A DNA stretch of 11,865 bases, taken from positions 1 to 11,865 of the forward strand of contig CAJULT010000020.1 in the NCBI GenBank assembly GCA_910587225.1, read 5' to 3'. A model generated the notes under the pieces. It did not search any database. It had not been told where the DNA came from and was given only the letters and a program-made list of their open reading frames with translations. Source of the stretch: an uncultured Christensenellaceae bacterium (GTDB lineage Bacteria; Bacillota; Clostridia; Christensenellales; UBA1242). Positions 1 through 7,096 of this stretch are shown here, in pieces. Numbering within the stretch: position 1 is the first letter of the stretch; every line of letters starts with the position of its first letter. The position numbers and the translations under genes are program-made.

Positions 1-144
1 GCAGGATTAAGGCTTCCAAACTACAAACTCGGCACGGTAGCAAAGGCGCTTGGCATCTCACTAGAAGGTGCGCATAGAGCATATAATGACGCCTACGCGA
101 CAGGAATGGTACTTTTAAAGCTTAGTCCAGCGAAAAGAGCATAA
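1..144 (+). CDS. DnaQ-like 3'-5' exonuclease, C-terminal 47 residues (5' truncated)
   Basis: The frame is open from base 1 and ends at TAA 142-144. It contains HRAYNDAYATG (H25 to D30 of the fragment), which fits the Exo III motif of DEDDh exonucleases: a catalytic His, four residues, then a metal-binding Asp, followed by a helix. The preceding segment LPNYKLGTVAKALGI is also typical of the helix before Exo III. This family proofreads DNA polymerase III or trims DNA/RNA 3' ends. In many Bacillota polC lies here, before rimP, but in PolC the exonuclease domain is internal and followed by a long polymerase region. This protein stops 17 residues after the catalytic Asp. It is therefore more likely a stand-alone exonuclease, or an unusual or split PolC. 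The N-terminal motifs lie outside the window, so the exact family member cannot be named. Confidence 0.75.
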   Translation, partial: AGLRLPNYKLGTVAKALGISLEGAHRAYNDAYATGMVLLKLSPAKRA

Positions 145-180
145 AAATTAAAAAATATCTCTATAATTATAATAAATCTA

Positions 181-209
181 TTGCATTTTTTAAGTTAGTT
201 TGTTATAAT
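181..209 (+). promoter_or_regulatory. Strong sigma-A-type promoter for the rimP-nusA-infB operon
   Basis: The -35 box is TTGCAT at 181-186 (consensus TTGACA). A 17-base spacer separates it from a perfect TATAAT -10 box at 204-209. A TG at 201-202 forms an extended -10 (TGTTATAAT). The preceding 30 bases are very A/T-rich, like an UP element. Transcription should start near 216. No terminator hairpin separates this promoter from the exonuclease gene, so some read-through from upstream is possible. Confidence 0.85.
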
Positions 210-227
210 ATAGATGACTAGACTTGG

Positions 228-259
228 GCAGGGAGTGAGCAGCAATGTTCACTCCTTGC
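228..259 (+). promoter_or_regulatory. rimP leader hairpin, possible translational control element
   Basis: An 11-base-pair stem with one G-U pair is formed by 228-238 (GCAGGGAGTGA) and 249-259 (TCACTCCTTGC), with a 10-base loop at 239-248. It lies about 12 bases after the predicted transcription start and 9 bases before the rimP ribosome site (AAAAGGGAGG, 265-274). No U-tract follows, so it is not a terminator. The 3' arm could instead pair with the ribosome site (CTCCTT 252-257 with AGGGAG 268-273, one G-U pair). The two pairings exclude each other. A role in mRNA stability or translation control is inference. Confidence 0.5.
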
Positions 260-282
260 TTCATAAAAGGGAGGAAAATATT

Positions 283-744
283 TTGGCAGGAAAAGTCAAA
301 TCACTGGTAAGTGAAAAAATAAGCCCTAGTATCGAAGAAATGGGTTATGAAGTTGTAGACATCGAATATATCAAAACAGGTGACGGCATGGAGCTTACCT
401 TCTATATCGACAGCGACAACGGAGTTAACATTGACGATTGCGAAAAGGTAAGCAAGGTTATTGACCCGCTACTTGACCAGCTCAATCCAACAGATGACCA
501 GCCGTACACATTATGCGTTAGTAGTCCTGGGATAGATAGACCTTTAAAAAGCGAAAGAGATTTCAAACGCAATCAAGGCAAAGAAGTTTCACTAACGCTA
601 TTTGCAAAGCAGAATGGTCAAAAAGTTTTTGAAGGCTTGCTCCAAGGATTTGACAAAGAAACTGTTACTCTTATAGTAGAGGGAGAAAATATTACTTTCA
701 GTCGCGGCCAAGTTGCGCACATTGTGCCAATAATTAAATTTTAA
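283..744 (+). CDS. rimP: Ribosome maturation factor RimP
   Basis: RimP binds the 30S subunit during assembly and promotes its late maturation. The protein (153 residues after the start) has the usual RimP length and the family order: an N-terminal alpha/beta domain (GYEVVDIEYIK; LTFYIDSDNGVNIDDCEKVS), the hallmark VSSPGIDRPL near residue 83, and a C-terminal SH3-like barrel ending in IVPIIKF. I chose TTG at 283 because AAAAGGGAGG lies 8 bases upstream. The in-frame ATG at 214 sits at or before the predicted transcription start and would add 23 non-homologous residues. It is the first gene of the operon, directly before nusA as in most bacteria. The promoter at 181-209 and the leader hairpin at 228-259 probably control it. 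Confidence 0.93.
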   Translation: MAGKVKSLVSEKISPSIEEMGYEVVDIEYIKTGDGMELTFYIDSDNGVNIDDCEKVSKVIDPLLDQLNPTDDQPYTLCVSSPGIDRPLKSERDFKRNQGKEVSLTLFAKQNGQKVFEGLLQGFDKETVTLIVEGENITFSRGQVAHIVPIIKF

Positions 745-757
745 GGAGAAATAAAAA

Positions 758-1906
758 ATGATTAATAAGGATTTCTTTCAAGCACTTGATGATCTTGAAG
801 CAGAAAAGAAAATTGACAAACAAACATTTATTGAAACGCTAGAAACAGCACTCGCATCAGCTTACAAAAAAATGTATGGCGAAGCTAAGAGCGCCATGGT
901 AAAACTTAACCCTGAAAAATGCACTATTAAAGTTTACTCATACAAGACAATTGTTGAGCAGGTTGAAGATCCAGATAAGGAAATTTCACTTGAAGAAGCT
1001 AGACTTATTAAAAAGTCATTTAAGATTGGTGACAGCGTTATGCAAGAAGAGTCTACCAAAGACTTTGGACGCATTGCTGCTCAAACTGCAAAACAAGTTG
1101 TTATGCAAAAACTTAAAGAAATGGAACGCAACATGGCTGTAAGTCAACTTTCTGAAAAAGAGGACGAACTTTTAACTACCATTGTTAAACGCGTTGATAA
1201 TGGCACACTTTACGTTCAACTTACTGGAACTACAACCGAAGGTGTTATGCTTCCTAGCGATCAAATTCCGGGTGAAAAATATAGTGTAGGTGACCGCATT
1301 AAAGTTTATGTTAAAAAGATTAAAGACTCTTTCAAAGGTCCTCAAATTCAGGTTACAAGAAGCAATATAGGTTTTGTAAGAAAACTATTTGAACTTGAAA
1401 TTCCAGAAGTTGCAAGCGGGGATATTGTAATCAAAAATATTTCTCGTGACCCGGGTAACCGCACCAAAGTTGCTGTTATGGCAACTAAGCCAAATCTTGA
1501 CCCAATAGGAAGCTGCGTTGGTTTCCGCGGTCAGAGAATTGACACCATTGTAAGTGAAATGAATGGTGAAAAAATTGACCTTGTTGAGTATAGCGAAGAT
1601 CCACTTGAATATATTGCAAGAGCGCTTAGCCCAGCAACAGTTATCAGTGTAGAGACAAATGAAAGTCTTAACGCTTCTAGAGTTATCGTACCTGATGATA
1701 AACTTTCACTTGCTATCGGAAAGGGTGGACAGAATGTAAGACTTGCAGCAAGACTTACTGGCTGGAAGATTGAAGTAAAACCTGAAAGTAGCGTTCAAAC
1801 ACTGCAGCAAACAACTCCTGAGTACGAACTTACCGAACTTAGCGATGATGAATCATTCCAAAACTTTGATGACCTTGAGGAGTTAGATCCACTCGGTGAG
1901 GAGTAA
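758..1906 (+). CDS. nusA: Transcription termination/antitermination factor NusA
   Basis: NusA binds RNA polymerase and nascent RNA, modulating pausing, intrinsic termination and antitermination. The 382 residues show the standard order. The N-terminal polymerase-binding domain covers about 1-130 and the S1 domain about 135-200. KH1 covers about 203-295 with the loop GFRG at 255-258 (context SCVGFRGQRI). KH2 covers about 298-342 with GKGG at 321-324 (context LAIGKGGQNVRLA). A short acidic tail (about 355-382) replaces the long C-terminal repeats found in Proteobacteria, as in B. subtilis, whose NusA has a similar length. AAGGAG at 743-748 overlaps the rimP stop and lies 9 bases before the ATG. 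The rimP-nusA linkage is very conserved. Confidence 0.97.
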   Translation: MINKDFFQALDDLEAEKKIDKQTFIETLETALASAYKKMYGEAKSAMVKLNPEKCTIKVYSYKTIVEQVEDPDKEISLEEARLIKKSFKIGDSVMQEESTKDFGRIAAQTAKQVVMQKLKEMERNMAVSQLSEKEDELLTTIVKRVDNGTLYVQLTGTTTEGVMLPSDQIPGEKYSVGDRIKVYVKKIKDSFKGPQIQVTRSNIGFVRKLFELEIPEVASGDIVIKNISRDPGNRTKVAVMATKPNLDPIGSCVGFRGQRIDTIVSEMNGEKIDLVEYSEDPLEYIARALSPATVISVETNESLNASRVIVPDDKLSLAIGKGGQNVRLAARLTGWKIEVKPESSVQTLQQTTPEYELTELSDDESFQNFDDLEELDPLGEE

Positions 1907-1909
1907 AAA

Positions 1910-2173
1910 ATGGAAATTATGCGTACATGTATCGCTTGTAGGAAGATGCAAGACAAGCGAAACCTTGTAAGAATAGTTAAAAATAAAGAGGGTGAGATTT
2001 TTGTTGACCCTACCGGCAAGGCAAACGGGCGAGGAGCTTATGTTTGTCGAAATAGTGATTGTTTCAATAAATTAAAGAAACAAAAATCACTGAATAAAAA
2101 TTTTAGCTGCATGGTCAGCGAGCAGGTGTATAACAAACTTGAGGAGGAAATCTTTGGACAGAGAAAAGATTAA
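1910..2173 (+). CDS. rnpM: RNase P modulator RnpM (YlxR family)
   Basis: This 87-residue basic protein belongs to the YlxR family. Its B. subtilis member binds RNA, has been reported to modulate RNase P, and was earlier linked to regulation by glucose. Visible hallmarks are RTCIACR near the N-terminus, LVRIV, and DPTGKANGRGAYVC at 33-46. Four cysteines (C7, C10, C46, C51) make a CxxC plus Cx4C pair that could bind zinc. As I recall, B. subtilis RnpM lacks most of these, whereas several other lineages have them. The ATG at 1910 lies 6 bases after GAGGAG, whereas the next in-frame ATG (1919) is too far from it. It lies 3 bases after nusA and overlaps ylxQ by 20 bases, so translation is probably coupled. 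Confidence 0.9.
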   Translation: MEIMRTCIACRKMQDKRNLVRIVKNKEGEIFVDPTGKANGRGAYVCRNSDCFNKLKKQKSLNKNFSCMVSEQVYNKLEEEIFGQRKD

Positions 2174-2441
2174 AGGTTATCTTAACATTGCAAGAAAGGC
2201 AGGATACCTTATTCAAGGTGGAGAAACTTTGGAAAGGTATACGAAGAAACTATATCTTGTACTATACGATAATCGCTCTGCGAGAAGCACACTCAAAATT
2301 GTTGAAAAACTGAGTTTAAAATATCCCACACTAAAAATAGAAAATCTTGAATCACTTACAGGGCTACAAAACTGTTTAGTGGTAGGGATTAAAAATAAAG
2401 ACCTAAGTGACATTATACAGAATTTGATAAAGGAGCAATAA
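2154..2441 (+). CDS. L7Ae/L30e-like ribosomal-associated protein YlxQ
   Basis: This is a small protein of 95 residues in the L7Ae/L30e/S12e fold family, whose members bind kink-turn RNA. It opens with IKGYLNIARKAGYLIQGGET, close to the usual LLGLAxRAGKLxxGEE start. It continues with KKLYLVLYDNRSARSTLKIVEK, the position of the RNA-contacting strand and helix. The middle and C-terminal parts are divergent. I chose TTG at 2154, 6 bases after GAGGAGG (2141-2147). The upstream in-frame TTG at 2139 lies on that ribosome site, so it is unlikely. The gene sits between rnpM and infB, the conserved place for ylxQ. Its cellular role is poorly defined even in model species, so the family call rests on the N-terminus, the size and the context. 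Confidence 0.83.
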   Translation: MDREKIKGYLNIARKAGYLIQGGETLERYTKKLYLVLYDNRSARSTLKIVEKLSLKYPTLKIENLESLTGLQNCLVVGIKNKDLSDIIQNLIKEQ

Positions 2442-2442
2442 T

Positions 2443-4908
2443 TTGGCAAGTCAAACTTTAAACAATCTTAAAACAATTCATGAACTGCAAAAAGAGGGTG
2501 TTATCCTTGAACTTTTGCGTAGCGTTCGCAGTGCCAAAACAGATTTGGACAGCTTTTCTAAATCACTAAATGCTGCCAAAAAAGCACTGGAAGTAGCGCA
2601 AACACCTAAACAGGTAGAACCTACGCCAATAGAAGAAGTTAAACCAGCAGCGCCTATCCGCGAAGAAAAGGTTACACCTTCTCCTAAATTTGTTGATGGT
2701 CAAAAACCTTCTCAAAATAATTTTAGAAAGTTTGATCCAAATTCAAGACCAAATAGGAATTTTGACCAGAATCAAAATAATAATTTCAGACGTGACTCTC
2801 GTCCTAATCAAAATGGAAATAAGCCATTTGCAAGACCTCAAGGGCAACAAAACGGAAATAAGAAGTTTGGCACTAACAATTTTGTTTCAACTAAATTTAA
2901 TAATTTCAAAAGCTTTAATGATGCTCCAACACTTGAAGTTAAAACCGACCGCAACTATCAGCAAAAAAGTAAGTTTGCACAAAAACACTCTTCGCCAGTT
3001 GAAGAAAAGAGAATGCGCGGCAAAATGGGTGATGTACGCCGTAACAATGTTCTAATTGAAGATGAAGATGGAATTGAAGAAATTAGCTATGGTTCAAGAA
3101 AGGGCGGTATAAAGAAAAAGAAGGAAACTCCAGTTATTATCGCTCCACAAGTAAAACATGCAATTTTCACTTCAAGAGAAATTACTGTTAAAGATTTCAG
3201 TGAAAAGATTGGCAAGCCTGTGGCTGAAATTGTTAAAAAGCTTATGATGCTTGGCATTATGGCAACTATCAATTCAACCATCGATTTTGACAGTGCAGAG
3301 CTTGTTGCAAGTGACTTTGATATCACACTTGAACTCAAGCTTGATAAAACCTACGAAGAGAAGATGATTGAAGTTGCAAACGGGGATGATGACGAGGCTA
3401 ACCTTATCAAAAGACCTCCTGTCGTTGCTGTTATGGGACACGTCGACCATGGTAAAACATCTCTTCTCGATGCATTTAGAAAAACAAATGTTGTTGCAGG
3501 TGAGGCAGGTGGTATTACACAAAAGATTGGTGCTTACCAGATTAGTTTCAATGGTGAAAAAATCACTTTCATTGATACTCCGGGTCACGCAGCATTTACT
3601 GCTATGCGTGCGCGCGGCGCTCAAGCAACCGATATTGCAATCTTGGTAGTTGCAGCTGACGACGGAATTATGCCTCAAACAGTTGAAGCTATCAATCACA
3701 TTAAGGCCGCAAAGGTTCCTATGATTGTAGCCATCAACAAAATGGATAAACCAGAAGCTAACCCTGACCGTATTAAACAGCAGCTTGCTGAACATGAAGT
3801 TCTTCCAGAAGAGTGGGGTGGGGATACACAGGTAGTTCCTATTTCCGCAAAGACAGGCATGGGGCTTGACAAACTTAAAGAAATGATTTTGCTTGTTGCT
3901 GAAATGGCTGAACTTAAAGCAAATCCAAATAAAATGGCATCTGCTGTTGTTATCGAAGCTGAGCTTGATAAAAATAGAGGTCCAGTCGCATCACTGCTTG
4001 TTCAAAATGGAACTCTCCATGTGGGTGACAGCATTATGTCTGGTATTACCTACGGAAAGGTACGTGCAATGTTTACTGACGGAGGAAAGAGTGTAAAGAG
4101 CGCTGGCCCGTCAACTCCTGTTGCTGTACTTGGTTTTAACGAAGTTCCGCTTTCAGGCGATGAGGTTTATGCTGTTGATGAAAGCCTTTCAAAACAGGTT
4201 ATTCAAGAGCGTATTAGCAAAATTAAAAATGAACGCTCTCGTCAGAGTTCTGGCGTAACCCTTGACAACTTCATGAACAAAGTTCACGAAGGCTCACTCA
4301 AAAACCTTAATATCATTATCAAGGCAGACACTATCGGCTCTGTAGAAGCATTAAAGTCAACTCTTCTTCCTATTCAGAACGAGGAAGCTAAGGTTAATAT
4401 CGTTCACAGCGGCGCGGGTGCAGTAACTGAAAGCGACGTTATTCTTGCGCAAACAACAGGTGCTATTATAATCTGCTTCAACCAAAAACCTGTTGCCAAA
4501 GCAAAGACTTTAGCAGAACACGAAAAGGTTGAAATTAAAGAATATAAGATTATCTATGAAGTTGTAGACGATATTACAAATGCAATTAGCGGCATGCTTA
4601 GCATCAAGTATGAAGAAAAGTACATCGGTATGGCAGAAATCCGTATGGTATTTAAGCTTTCAACCGCTGGAAAGGTTGCCGGCTGTTATGTAAAAGACGG
4701 AAAGGTAACTAGAAATGCGATCGCAACCGTTAAACGCGGCGATGAAGAAATCGGCAAGAGCAGTGTAGTCAGCCTTAAAATAGTTAAGGATGAAAAAGCA
4801 GAGGTTGCCAAAGGCTTTGAATGTGGAATTAAACTTAATGATAATATCGACTTCAAAGAGGGTGATATAATCGAATTCTTTGTAAAAGAGCCTATTAAAA
4901 GGAGCTAA
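2443..4908 (+). CDS. infB: Translation initiation factor IF-2
   Basis: IF-2 is the GTPase that places fMet-tRNA on the 30S subunit and drives subunit joining. The 821-residue protein has an N-terminal helical segment (about 1-55) and an Asn/Gln/Arg-rich low-complexity linker (about 88-160). An IF2_N domain lies near 240-300 (FTSREITVKDFSEKIGKPVAEI). The G domain follows with G1 GHVDHGKT 332-339, GGIT 356-359, G3 DTPGH 378-382, G4 NKMD 432-435 and SAK 468-470. Domains II, III and the tRNA-binding C2 domain come after, ending with the usual GDIIEFF segment. The start is TTG at 2443, 7 bases after AAGGAG (2430-2435). It begins directly after ylxQ, and rbfA follows after 2 bases. All catalytic motifs are intact. 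Confidence 0.98.
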   Translation: MASQTLNNLKTIHELQKEGVILELLRSVRSAKTDLDSFSKSLNAAKKALEVAQTPKQVEPTPIEEVKPAAPIREEKVTPSPKFVDGQKPSQNNFRKFDPNSRPNRNFDQNQNNNFRRDSRPNQNGNKPFARPQGQQNGNKKFGTNNFVSTKFNNFKSFNDAPTLEVKTDRNYQQKSKFAQKHSSPVEEKRMRGKMGDVRRNNVLIEDEDGIEEISYGSRKGGIKKKKETPVIIAPQVKHAIFTSREITVKDFSEKIGKPVAEIVKKLMMLGIMATINSTIDFDSAELVASDFDITLELKLDKTYEEKMIEVANGDDDEANLIKRPPVVAVMGHVDHGKTSLLDAFRKTNVVAGEAGGITQKIGAYQISFNGEKITFIDTPGHAAFTAMRARGAQATDIAILVVAADDGIMPQTVEAINHIKAAKVPMIVAINKMDKPEANPDRIKQQLAEHEVLPEEWGGDTQVVPISAKTGMGLDKLKEMILLVAEMAELKANPNKMASAVVIEAELDKNRGPVASLLVQNGTLHVGDSIMSGITYGKVRAMFTDGGKSVKSAGPSTPVAVLGFNEVPLSGDEVYAVDESLSKQVIQERISKIKNERSRQSSGVTLDNFMNKVHEGSLKNLNIIIKADTIGSVEALKSTLLPIQNEEAKVNIVHSGAGAVTESDVILAQTTGAIIICFNQKPVAKAKTLAEHEKVEIKEYKIIYEVVDDITNAISGMLSIKYEEKYIGMAEIRMVFKLSTAGKVAGCYVKDGKVTRNAIATVKRGDEEIGKSSVVSLKIVKDEKAEVAKGFECGIKLNDNIDFKEGDIIEFFVKEPIKRS

Positions 4909-4910
4909 AA

Positions 4911-5267
4911 ATGTCTAACAGAATTGAAAGAGCAAACAGCGAACTTCAACGCTGCATAGCCGACATTTTGTCAAACAAACTAAACGATCCAAGACTTAAT
5001 AGTATGCTTTATGTCAGTGAAGTAAACGTAACACCTGATTTTAAATTTTGCAAGGTTAAAGTAAGCTTAGATACTAATAGTGAAGCTGAGATGAAAACCA
5101 CTCTTCAAATCTTGCAAAAGAGTGAAGGGTTCATTAAGAAAAATCTAGCACAAATGGTAAAGATGCCACAAGTTCCCAAACTCATATTTGAATTTGATAA
5201 AGGAACTGCAGCTTCAATTCGGGTGAACGAACTTTTAAAGACAATAAAAATTCCAACAGAGGAGTAA
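4911..5267 (+). CDS. rbfA: 30S ribosome-binding factor RbfA
   Basis: RbfA is a small KH-like protein that binds the 30S subunit during late 16S rRNA 5'-end maturation and helps cold adaptation. The 118 residues match the family length. Recognisable parts are RIERANSELQRCIADILSNKLNDPRL at the N-terminus, VSEVNVTPDFKFCKVKVSL, the helix SEGFIKKNLA (71-80) where the KH-like turn lies, and the C-terminal VPKLIFEFDKG followed by a helix ending in LLKTI. The ATG lies 6 bases after AAAGGAG (4898-4904), which overlaps the end of infB. The infB-rbfA-nrnA-truB order is that of Bacillota nusA operons. Confidence 0.95.
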   Translation: MSNRIERANSELQRCIADILSNKLNDPRLNSMLYVSEVNVTPDFKFCKVKVSLDTNSEAEMKTTLQILQKSEGFIKKNLAQMVKMPQVPKLIFEFDKGTAASIRVNELLKTIKIPTEE

Positions 5268-5269
5268 GC

Positions 5270-6247
5270 ATGAAGCAATCTTTAAGATGTACTATAAAGA
5301 AAATAAAAAAGGCAAATTCTATTGGCCTTTTTTGTCATAGTAAACCAGACTTTGATTGTCTGTGTAGCATGAACGCACTCGATAGCGCGCTGCTGTCACT
5401 TGGTAAGAAAGTGGACATGTATAATCATAGAGAGTTTGATTATAAAGAAGCACAGCTACTCGATAACCGAATGAAAATTGGTGGTTTTCAAGCAAGTGAC
5501 TATGACCTTTTAATTGCAGTAGACTGCAACAAAGCTTCAAGAATTGGGGAGTATGGTGCAGCTTTTGCAAAGCATGGTAATACTATTTTTCTCGATCATC
5601 ACGAAATAAATGAAAAGGATAAACGTGAGCAAGATTTTATAGATTCAAGTCGCTCAGCTTGCTGCGAAATTATTTTCGAGCTTTTAAAAGCAATGAAAAT
5701 AAAAATAACTCCACATATTGCAACCTTGCTTTACACCGGTCTTTTTACAGACTGTGGCAATTTTACAAACCTGAATGTAACTAGAGGCGCTTTTGTTTGC
5801 GCAGGCGAACTTATGGGCTTAGGCGCAGATATACATAAAGTATCGGATGTTATTCTAAGGCAGGTTAGACCAGCCGAAATTGAAATCAAAAAGATTTTTT
5901 ATAATAAAATAGAAAACTATGGTCAGTTCGCTCTTGTTTGTATAACAAATGAAGAGCTAAATGAAGTTAACGCAACTAAGGATGACTGCGGAACTTTTTC
6001 TTTCAAACTTAATTGTATAGATGGCGTTAAAATAGGATGCAGTATTGTTGAAGGTCAAAAAGGGGAATTTTACTGTTCTATCCGTTCTAAGAAAGGTTAT
6101 GCAGCAAACAAAATTGCAATGGCTTTTGACGGAGGTGGTCATAAACTTGCAGCAGGTTGTGAGATAAAAACTAAAACTATGGCCTCGGCTAAGAAAAAAA
6201 TAATTGACGCAATAAAAACTTATTTAAAGGAAAGAGAAAATGCTTAA
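5270..6247 (+). CDS. nrnA: DHH/DHHA1 phosphoesterase, NrnA-type oligoribonuclease/pAp phosphatase
   Basis: NrnA proteins degrade 2-5-nucleotide RNAs (and pGpG) and dephosphorylate pAp, using manganese. The 325 residues contain all DHH-family metal motifs: H23, D27 and D29 in HSKPDFDCLCS, D85 in AVDCN, DHH at 109-111, and D161 in TGLFTDCGNF. The DHHA1 substrate motif GGGHKLAAG is at 288-296. In motif I, Cys32 stands where most relatives have Gly (DxxGS), and Phe28 is also variable, but the ligands remain. The ATG lies 5 bases after AGAGGAG (5258-5264). The gene starts 2 bases after rbfA and overlaps truB by 8 bases. Whether it acts on nanoRNA, pAp, or a cyclic-dinucleotide product cannot be told from the sequence. 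Confidence 0.9.
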   Translation: MKQSLRCTIKKIKKANSIGLFCHSKPDFDCLCSMNALDSALLSLGKKVDMYNHREFDYKEAQLLDNRMKIGGFQASDYDLLIAVDCNKASRIGEYGAAFAKHGNTIFLDHHEINEKDKREQDFIDSSRSACCEIIFELLKAMKIKITPHIATLLYTGLFTDCGNFTNLNVTRGAFVCAGELMGLGADIHKVSDVILRQVRPAEIEIKKIFYNKIENYGQFALVCITNEELNEVNATKDDCGTFSFKLNCIDGVKIGCSIVEGQKGEFYCSIRSKKGYAANKIAMAFDGGGHKLAAGCEIKTKTMASAKKKIIDAIKTYLKERENA

Positions 6248-7085
6248 TGCAATAATTCTTGTAAATAAGCCTCGTGGCATAAGTTCTAATACGGTGGTAG
6301 GTATTGTCAAACGTGCCTTAAAAGCTGACAAGGCAGGACACCTTGGCACACTAGACGTGGCAGGAGAGGGACTGCTGCCTGTAACTCTTGGCAAGGGAAC
6401 GAAGCTTTTTGATTATTTTCTAAACAAAGATAAAGTTTACGAAACTGTATTTAAGTTTGGCACAACCACTGACACCTTAGATATGGAAGGGGAAATTACA
6501 AAAATTGAAAATGTTGATATAAGCGAAGAAGCGGTAGCGCATAGCATTAAAAAGTTTATTGGCAGATTTCCTCAAATGCCACCAGCATACTCCGCGAAAA
6601 AAATAAATGGGCAAAAAGCCTACGACCTAGCAAGAGCGGGCAAAGAGGTTTTATTAAGACCAAAAGAAATAGAAATATATGATATAAAGCTTATAGAAAA
6701 GCTTGAAAAAAATACTTTTCGTCTATTTGTTCACTGTTCTAGCGGGACTTATATACGCTCACTTTGTCGTGATATCGCGCAGGATTTATCAACTTGTGGT
6801 GTTATGCAAAGCATACTACGCACAAAATGTGGTAAATTTGATTTAAACGATGCATTTTCACTTGAAGAAATTAAAGCTGGCAAATACAGCCTTGTAAGCC
6901 TCGAAAACGTATTTAACCTGCCTAGCCTAAGAGTAAGCAAGCAAGAGGCAGACAAGCTTTTAAATGGAATTACTATTAATGTCGAGTGCGAGAACGGCAA
7001 ATATAAATGCTTTGATGATAAACAGTTTTTAGGCGTTATCAAAGTTATAGAGCAGCGTGCAAGATTTGAACTTCGTCTAATTTAA
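6240..7085 (+). CDS. truB: tRNA pseudouridine(55) synthase TruB
   Basis: TruB isomerises uridine 55 in the T-loop of tRNAs. The 281-residue protein starts with the family entry (LVNKPRGISSNTVV, 7-20). The catalytic motif follows: AGHLGTLDVAGEGLLPV, with D39 the expected nucleophile. Y67 in KVYETVFKFG, KINGQKAYDLAR (121-132) and SSGTYIRSLCRDI (167-179) are the other expected motifs. A short C-terminal PUA-like part covers about 225-281. After D39 the usual Pro is Val, and the usual Thr/Ser before Gly is Glu (GEG), a mild departure from GTLDPxAxGxLP. The ATG at 6240 overlaps the end of nrnA, so translational coupling is likely. In many Bacillota ribF, rpsO and pnp follow truB. Here they do not. 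Confidence 0.95.
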   Translation: MLNAIILVNKPRGISSNTVVGIVKRALKADKAGHLGTLDVAGEGLLPVTLGKGTKLFDYFLNKDKVYETVFKFGTTTDTLDMEGEITKIENVDISEEAVAHSIKKFIGRFPQMPPAYSAKKINGQKAYDLARAGKEVLLRPKEIEIYDIKLIEKLEKNTFRLFVHCSSGTYIRSLCRDIAQDLSTCGVMQSILRTKCGKFDLNDAFSLEEIKAGKYSLVSLENVFNLPSLRVSKQEADKLLNGITINVECENGKYKCFDDKQFLGVIKVIEQRARFELRLI

Positions 7086-7096
7086 GGAGAAAATAT

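Noticed and set aside
145..180. Terminator after the exonuclease gene
   Set aside because: The region is A/T-rich with only weak TATAATTATAAT-like symmetry. There is no GC-rich stem followed by a T-tract.
214..282. Upstream ATG start for rimP at 214 adding 23 residues
   Set aside because: It lies at or before the predicted transcription start, has no ribosome site, and encodes the leader hairpin region. TTG at 283 has a good ribosome site and gives the family length.
2139..2153. Earlier TTG start for ylxQ
   Set aside because: That codon overlaps the AGGAGG that must serve as ribosome site for the start at 2154.
3274..3795. 173-codon minus-strand open frame inside infB
   Set aside because: It is antisense to the IF2_N and G domains of IF-2. 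Its translation is Cys/Asn-rich and resembles no known family, and a coding shadow explains it.
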